This document shows, piece after piece, positions 57,550 to 64,000 of a DNA stretch of 64,000 nt; the first letter of the stretch is position 1, and the number at the start of each line of letters is the position of its first letter. Position numbers and translations under genes: made by a program. Origin of the DNA: Ischnura elegans (Eukaryota; Arthropoda; Insecta; Odonata; Coenagrionidae); the NCBI RefSeq assembly GCF_921293095.1, contig NC_060254.1:8742001-8806000 (forward strand). Reading direction: 5' to 3'. The notes under the pieces are model-generated. The model had not been told where the DNA came from. It saw nothing but the letters and a program-made list of their open reading frames with translations, and did not search any database.

Positions 57550-60385
57550 TTCTGATTAAGTAATTTATTTCCTACGGCTTGTCCCAGATGCGATATTTTT
57601 GCAATAGCGTTTTCAAGAATTTATCAAAAATTTTTTTGTTTTTTTTTTCGGCCGAAATCAATTTTTATGTCACGCTTTTGTCGGATAAGAATATAATGAC
57701 ACCAGCTCTCTTTTTTGTTATTTCATTTGGCCATTTTTTAACCTTCGATTTGATTCGGCGAACATCCATGTGCTTTCATCTGAGGTTCAAATCGTTCGCG
57801 TTTTGTTCAAGTTTAGACCTGAATGTGTATAGGCATCTTACTGGTATCTTACAGTGATGGGTAATACCTTTCTCTGTAATCAGAAAAGTTTGAACCTTGT
57901 CTTTTCTACTACTTGATTGCGGAAAAAGCCACTTTTGCTCCTCAAACCTCAAGATGGATTACCAAATTGTAAACGATGATACAGTTACATTCCTGCATTT
58001 GAGTTATCTTGAATTTATGTGATGTGTCCTGTCATAATTTTCCTGGAATCGTGGTGGTCCATGTGACCTATGGTGTACGGGCTGTCGAAATCATGGTTAA
58101 CGCATGTGCAAATCAATGATGGGGCATTCTGTGGCTTAATTGGAGTCACAAACCTGCCGCTGTGGATTTTTTTCGCATCTCGAGAGAGATCGGTAGCTGG
58201 CGAGAATATTGCTGTAATCGCTTTTCAATTGTTTGTTTGCATTGCCCGTTTTGGGAGGCGCGATGAGGGTTGCATAATCTCCAGGACCTCAAGTGATGAC
58301 TTTCCAAAGTTCTCGTTTCGACAGAAGATGGCAGGACATCGATTGCGAGAGATATTTACTCTTGAGTTTCTCCCCGACCACATATTCACGTTCTCCTGAA
58401 GTTTGTACTGATGTTACGTGATGCTTGATTTTGTGTCGTTACGCCGCTGTTGTCTGTATTTAAGTTTCATTAACAATCTGCGATGAAAGATTAAAAAAAA
58501 ATACGTGTTAAAATTAGCTCTTCGGCAGCTTTGTGTAGTTAAATTTTTTACAGTAGAAAATGTAAAATAAGCGAGTGTGCTGGCATTCTAACGAAACTTC
58601 ATGCATTTTCATGTATTTTTAAGCCATCGATGAAAAGGTTGAAACTCGATTAAAACGATCATCCATTTGCTCATACAATTGATGGTGCTAGATGGTTATT
58701 ATTTGCTAGGTATTGGCCTAACGAGCCTTATCTTGTTCTTAGGGGGTGTAAACATTAATAGATCTCTCATAAAATAGTATTTATTATAACATTGGAACAG
58801 AGGTTTGCGGTTGTTTTAACAGAAACCTTTCATTTTCTATTAATTTGTATTTGGTTAATTGTAATGCCATTTATAAAATTTTGTTCTATATTATTTTCTT
58901 ACTATTTAATGAAAAAATAATTTCACTATCAATTCCACCATTCAATTTACCACTAGAAAGATAAATAAAAACAGTAAATCTGTAAAAATTATACTGTAGT
59001 TATGTAAGCCATCGTGACAGGAGACCTGTGCATTTATTTGTTGGTATGCATATATTTCATTTGATGTTTTTGTCTTTCTGATTACTCGCCTTTTCAGGTT
59101 TTCCACACTAATAGTGAAATATATGGGTTTATATAAATTTTAGGGCAGTATATTATGCAATTTATGGTGCATCATAAGGCTAGCGTTACGCATGCATTCC
59201 TTCCCGAGTATTTAGCCGTTGACACATTGCAGTTTAGACAGATTGACGCCTTGAGGAATGCGATAGCAATTTGTGTCCACAAACGCGCGCTCGTCCGCGC
59301 ATTAGATGAGCGTGCACTTTGAACTATGGGACGGATGCCTCATCCCCGCTCTGCCCCTTGACGTTCCTGCCTGCGCTTTCATCCATCACCCGCCCCTCGG
59401 CGGAAGTATCATTCATCGGAGAGTCGGGCCGCCTGTCGCCAGGGGCATCACGGGAACGTATGAGCGAAACGCCTCACCAGAGGCTGAGCTTAGGTAACTG
59501 CAGAGAGTGATTCGACCGAGTTACTTACCTATTCGCAATTTCGCAATTCACGGCATCTAAACTTCAGTCTGTAGCCGGATTCACGCAGCTCATGAATTTG
59601 CATTTATGGAGACGTTCGTCGGAAGATTAAATGGACTTGGATTGTGAGGGTCTTCTTCCTTTATCTATGTTATTTTGTTTTTAGTAAATCCTCGTTTTAG
59701 TTGTAAAGTTAATTTAACAGTTGAAAATGTGATGGTGAAATGACTTCCTCCCGCTCAATACTTTCTACGGAGAGAGTGAAGACACGAATTACTATTGTCA
59801 CGAGTCAGTAGGACATCAATCCTTCTTACATTCTCGTAAACCGTGCATAAAGATATGAATTATGTTAAGAATATCATTAATAAAAGTGCAAATATTCGAA
59901 ATTTTTCCGTAAAAACCTAGTTAGGAATATCGATTTTCTTCTAGTATGTAACGTATTTTGAAGAGATAGGTACTGGAGGGCATAAACTATCCGATAGGAG
60001 TCGGCGATAGTTAAGAATTCTTTGGTGAACTGAAATTCTACTTAACTATAACAATTCAAAATTGAATTGAGGGAAACCTTTGATTTTGTACTATCCACAG
60101 TTTATTAATGACTACACATATTTCAAAGCTTTTGCTTTATTATCTTGACTCTTACTGGACCGTATAAAGCGTGTAGTCAAGAAATTAATATTTTGCGGGG
60201 AGTAAAAAATCATATAGTTTCACTATATTCCATCCGCTATGCTGTCCCACCATATCTCGCTAAATACAGTTGAATTGCTTGGCTCTTATACTTTGACCAA
60301 GGTGATGTGTAGGTTATCCTTAAATATCCTACACGTTGAACATATAGCAACGGCCCTAAGGTCGTCACTTGGTGCGAAAAAACGT
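57550..60385. other. unassigned sequence
   Basis: The 109-codon frame at 58070-58399 has no domain or start-site support. A G+C-richer patch lies at 59280-59480 without exon signals. Confidence 0.4.
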
Positions 60386-60399
60386 AAATCTCAATTCAC

Positions 60400-60602
60400 T
60401 TCACTCACAAGTACCCCTCACCCCAGAATTAGCCTCAGGCGTGGGATTATCACAAATTTAGGGTAGGATAGAGGGGGGGGGGGCAGTTAATTTTCGTGGG
60501 GTACCTCACACTTTGTGGATTTTGTTAGGAGGGATTGCTTGGAATTTGAACCCAGGGCTCTTTGGTTAGCAACCAAGCCCTTTCCCCGCTCCCCAAAATC
60601 TC
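60400..60602 (-). repeat. SINE family 2 copy
   Basis: The minus strand has GGGGAGCGGGGAAAGGGC and CTGGGTTCAAATTCCAAGC in the A- and B-box positions. It ends with a family 2 tail (TAATTCTGGGGTGAGG). An 11-G run at 60473-60483 interrupts the body on the plus strand. Confidence 0.65.
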
Positions 60603-60689
60603 GATTATTGGCGAAAAAGAACGTCGCCGTCAGCCTCCACCTTCCCTCTTTCGGAAATGCGAGCCTGAGTGATGGTGATTCCGTGACCT

Positions 60690-60960
60690 TTGTCTCCGAC
60701 ACCATGGCCTTCCCCCTTCACACCGCACCACCCCACCCCCTGCCCCCCTCTCCCTTCTCCTCTGCACGCACTCAACTTCGAAGTCTCCTCCTCCCCCACC
60801 CTCAGCTGCTCATCCTCGCAAGTTATTCGAAAGTCACACAAACACTCAAGGACTACTAGTCTCCACGTCCTCTTCGAGATCCATCCCGAAAGCAACCATC
60901 TCCGGTCTACCACCCTCCCTCCCCCCCCCAGGTCTTCTGCCACAGATTCCGTCCCCCACA
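60690..60960. other. C-rich low-complexity stretch
   Basis: Runs such as CACCCCACCCCCTGCCCCCC create long Pro/Ser frames on the plus strand and Gly/Val/Arg frames on the minus strand. They carry no recognisable domain. Confidence 0.5.
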
Positions 60961-61142
60961 CCCCCACCTGCTCTCAGCCACGAGAACATTTTCCACTGGC
61001 AGTGAAGTGAAAAATACCCGTGTATCTATGACTCGAGGGGAGGAGGGGAAGGATATCTTAGTTATTTCTCCAGTAAACTTGGGAAATACCCATGGTTATG
61101 GCGTGAGTACACACTTCTAACTCAATAAATCAACCCTAAGGT

Positions 61143-61660
61143 AGGTTGGGATAAGTGAGGGTTAAGTTCACCCCAGATTAAGCGGCAGGTATGTAAAACC
61201 ATACATTATACTCAGTGAGACGTGGACGAGAAAAAGTTTGCAATTTGTCCGTGAGAATCTTGTTAGGAACATCGTTATTGATGCAGTGATTTTTAAAAAA
61301 GGAGACGCATCTCTCCCTTTTTTAAAAGGATTCCGATGCGCGAAGATTGCCTGATCGGAATTATTAGTCTTCTTCGATTAACGGAAATGCGACCTAATTA
61401 TTCAATTTTGACCAAAAGGATAAGTGCTTGTGTGTAAGGTGCAAGTAAAACCATTCTATATAACCTCGCTCTTGGAGGATTTTTGATCGGGGATGTGCGA
61501 AAGCTTCACCCGGTGTTTTGAACCCGGGACGATCCGATTATATTCAGGGTAGGTGAGCCATTTTCGCGTCCGATGACCGATGGGTCCACCCGAGTTTTGA
61601 ATCTGAGGCCCTTCGATCATCAGCACTGCGCCATACCCAATGGAACAGGTGCCTCACTCC
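61143..61660 (-). repeat. SINE family 2 copy split by an insertion
   Basis: The family tail (plus strand: AAGTGAGGGTTAAGTTCACC) at 61154-61200 and head-like segments (plus strand: TTTTGAACCCGGGACGATCC and TTTTGAATCTGAGGCCCTTC) at 61517-61640 are separated by about 290 unrelated bases. The two head-like segments suggest either two overlapping copies or a tandem head. Confidence 0.45.
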
Positions 61661-61669
61661 CTACGCAAT

Positions 61670-62835
61670 GACACGACTCCGTAACATGCACTGTATTCAA
61701 GGTGTGCGGGCATACCCATTATTTCCATAAATATGCTGTTGAAGGCTAAGTTCAGAGGTTCACACATCCTATACTGGATGCCACTGAAATTATCACGGTA
61801 GGTACTTCATTGGTGGCTTTTTATAAGGTACTAAAAGTAAGGATCGCAAGTGGTACTAAAAGCTTTGGAATTGGTTTGGATTTGAATGCTTTGAATCGGA
61901 TTTCTTAATAAATATAGAATTTGAGGAGGAGAGAGGAGTACATGCATAAAATATTTAGCGCTTTATGATTTATAAATCGTTTGAAGCGTATATTCAGATT
62001 TCCCCCGGATAATAATGGAAATGCATTGGTTTGCATTATTCTTCATTTTTTCCGCAAGTTTAATTAAGAAAGAATAATATGGATGCTGCAATGTAATATC
62101 TCCTTGCGATTGACATAAGTTTATGTCGATTCACCCTCATAAAATATCGGATTTCATTGCCATAAAAACCATGCCGCGTTTGCTCCAACCTTGTGAGATA
62201 TTTTTTTGACGTCAGAAAAGTAGGAAGTTGGTAATTAGTACATCTTAGTTGTATTTATTTAGTATTATTTGAAGAATTCTGTTTTCATGGGGCTCAATTA
62301 TGGAATTTCTATAGATTCAGGAGTTTAGCAAACGCGCAATCAGTAAATGAGAATGCTGGTTTTCTGATTATTCCTGCCTCGCACCTTTTTTTGCCGCGTC
62401 TGGTCTGGACTCCGTGTCCGAACATTTTGGAAGTGAGTGAGGGGGATATCAAATAGCCATTTTGGCTCTTTGGCTAAAAATTAGGGAGTCATTGGGGTTT
62501 TTAAGGATGAGAAAGCGATTTCGCGCTCTATGCTAAACGCTTCGAACACACTTTCCCCTCTCTGATACTCCGTTTGTCCGATTCTTTCCATTAATGTCTT
62601 CCACTTAACGCGAGCTCATCTTCGGCGCCGCAGCATCCGTGACCTTTCCAGAGACCGAGAGTTGAAACCGGTCCTCGAAGCAGGCACGCTCCCCCTGCCA
62701 TCCGTGCCAACGTGGTCAGCTGCGGTTCCTGCGCTATCTATAACCTTCACTTTACGTCTTTACTGTCTTTTTATTAGTCATAGTGGCCGTTATTCAATCC
62801 GAATATTGATAAAAGTTAGGCTATAGCCGATAGAC
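61670..62835. other. unassigned sequence
   Basis: A G+C-richer patch occurs at 62550-62740 with no open domain-bearing frame. Confidence 0.4.
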
Positions 62836-62838
62836 TGT

Positions 62839-62912
62839 GATGGCTGGATGGGTAGAGCGTTGGACTATTCGCGAAATCAAACGATGACACCTGGAATTCA
62901 AGAATCGAGGCT
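62839..62912 (+). repeat. tRNA-like SINE head
   Basis: TGGCTGGATGGGTAGAGCGT contains a good A-box. GGAATTCAAGAATC about 50 bases on is a weak B-box. The arms do not close as a tRNA. Confidence 0.4.
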
Positions 62913-63435
62913 TGGGAAAGGTGATAAAGCTGATTGAGAGTGTATTTCTAGTGTAGTGAGAAATATATGTGTAATATTTCGTGATTTTTTTTACTTTTTT
63001 TAGAAGTTTCTATTAATGCTGTAAATACTACATGAGAGGGCCACCAAGAAATAAGCTTTTTTAATTTCATTTTTGACTGAAATAAATTTCTATCGACTAA
63101 AGTTACGTCTAAATTGTGCTACGGGAGCACTTTCGGGGACCGTCCGGGGGCATTAACAACACGTTCCACTTTTAACATGTTCCACCTTATGCCACACCTT
63201 CCCGAACCAGACTTGCACGTAATTGTTCACCAGATATATCATTGATCCTTCTATATAAAGATTGAAAATTTGACTTCGTGAGGTTTCCCATTTAATTTCA
63301 TTCACGAACCACGTACTTGTCGACGGATACACGAGCCATCGGATGTACCGCAACTAATTATCCCTAGTATCACCAAAAGGATTATATCTGTATATATTTA
63401 AGATTTCGAAATACATCGGTATACAGATTTGCAAG

Positions 63436-63574
63436 CTGTATATTATACCTATTTCATATATGTCTGATGATCCATGGTCCTTGATGTGTACCAGAATCTT
63501 TATAATATACAAATAATATCCTTACGGCGTAACCAGGGATCATCAGACATGTATATGACATGTATAATATACAG
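63436..63574. repeat. A+T-rich inverted repeat
   Basis: 63436-63479 (CTGTATATTATAC, then TGTCTGATGATCC) and 63532-63574 (GGATCATCAGACATGT, then GTATAATATACAG) are inverted, with about 50 bases between. The inner 14 bases are perfect. It sits in a TATAC-rich tract (63380-63760) and may be a small foldback element. CTGATGA occurs in it, but no GAAAC follows. Confidence 0.6.
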
Positions 63575-63779
63575 ACGGGTATATATTTACGACGAGTTAT
63601 ACGTATTTAATTTGTATATAATCCATATTATGGCAGCAGATATAATACGTATAATATCTAGATATTATCTGCGTGGTAGAGTACATTTGAACGTATTTTA
63701 TACAGATATAAAATGTATACAGTGTATACTATGATATGTATTAAATCTAGATATAATCCGTTTGGTGCTACTTGTGTAA

Positions 63780-64000
63780 TTGGTTGATCGAAATCGAATG
63801 GCTAGGAGGTACCTTAAGTCCAAGGCTGCTGGCTGGCATCGATCTATTTTCACAAGCTCAAATAATTAAATTACCGAGGTCATCGCTAAATGTCAATAAA
63901 ACAACACAAGTCGTCATCGCGTAATATTATAAATATCCGTTTGCTGGAGTCTCCCCCGATACTGGCGCCATCGCATTTGCAAATCGCTCCAACGGCTCCG
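63780..64000. other. unassigned end of window
   Basis: I can support no feature here. Confidence 0.4.

Noticed and set aside
58070..58399. 109-codon plus-strand frame
   Set aside because: No domain, no acceptor or donor in suitable places, and average composition.
63458..63480. CTGATGA as a further hammerhead
   Set aside because: No GAAAC or GAAA box follows at a suitable distance on either strand.

Overview
The window looks like arthropod, most likely insect, nuclear DNA. It is A+T-rich and gene-poor, has spliceosomal introns, and is crowded with decayed tRNA-derived SINEs, hAT-, mariner- and piggyBac-type DNA elements, fragments of an RTE-like non-LTR retrotransposon, and foldback elements. 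Nothing bacterial or organellar was seen (no operons, no rRNA, no CRISPR). The order of insect cannot be fixed from the sequence alone.

Only one protein-coding gene can be assembled with confidence. It is a four-coding-exon, plus-strand gene at 53829-56997 for a 121-residue secreted protein with a single six-cysteine chitin-binding type-2 (CBM14/peritrophin-A) domain, the architecture of CPAP1 cuticular proteins. Its start codon lies just inside an exon with a strong upstream splice acceptor, so at least one non-coding 5' exon must lie further upstream. A decayed copy of the start of its third coding exon sits at 53213-53275, in front of the gene. A second, weaker candidate for a gene start (TATA box, 19 codons, splice donor) is at 31885-32034.

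Layout. 1-12 kb: SINE copies, a hammerhead-ribozyme-like motif at 1321-1360, a mariner relic, a 665-bp terminal-inverted-repeat element, and a recent 218-bp tandem duplication at 10689-11133. 12-28 kb: RTE remnant, SINEs, hAT elements with recognisable 8-bp target duplications (17084-17330 and 22160-22623), a 389-bp MITE with an inverted partner, a piggyBac-type MITE at a TTAA site, and a 425-bp MITE with perfect 32-bp ends. 28-42 kb: foldback with ribozyme-like core, possible promoter/first exon, a second mariner relic, an element with ~190-bp inverted arms, RTE pieces, SINEs. 42-53 kb: G-rich tract with TATA box, a near-perfect 169-bp palindrome with a ribozyme-like core, a hAT-type MITE, and an inverted pair of short coding-like repeats. 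53-57.5 kb: the cuticular protein gene, whose third intron carries two more foldbacks of the ribozyme-like family. 57.5-64 kb: mostly unassigned sequence with tRNA-like SINE pieces and an A+T-rich inverted repeat.

The most interesting structure that ordinary annotation would miss is a dispersed family of hammerhead-like motifs (CTGANGA, short hairpin, GAAAC, GTY, flanked by GCC...GGC), at least six copies in 64 kb, several embedded in palindromes. This is the kind of self-cleaving RNA known from Penelope-like retroelements; the assignment here is by eye.
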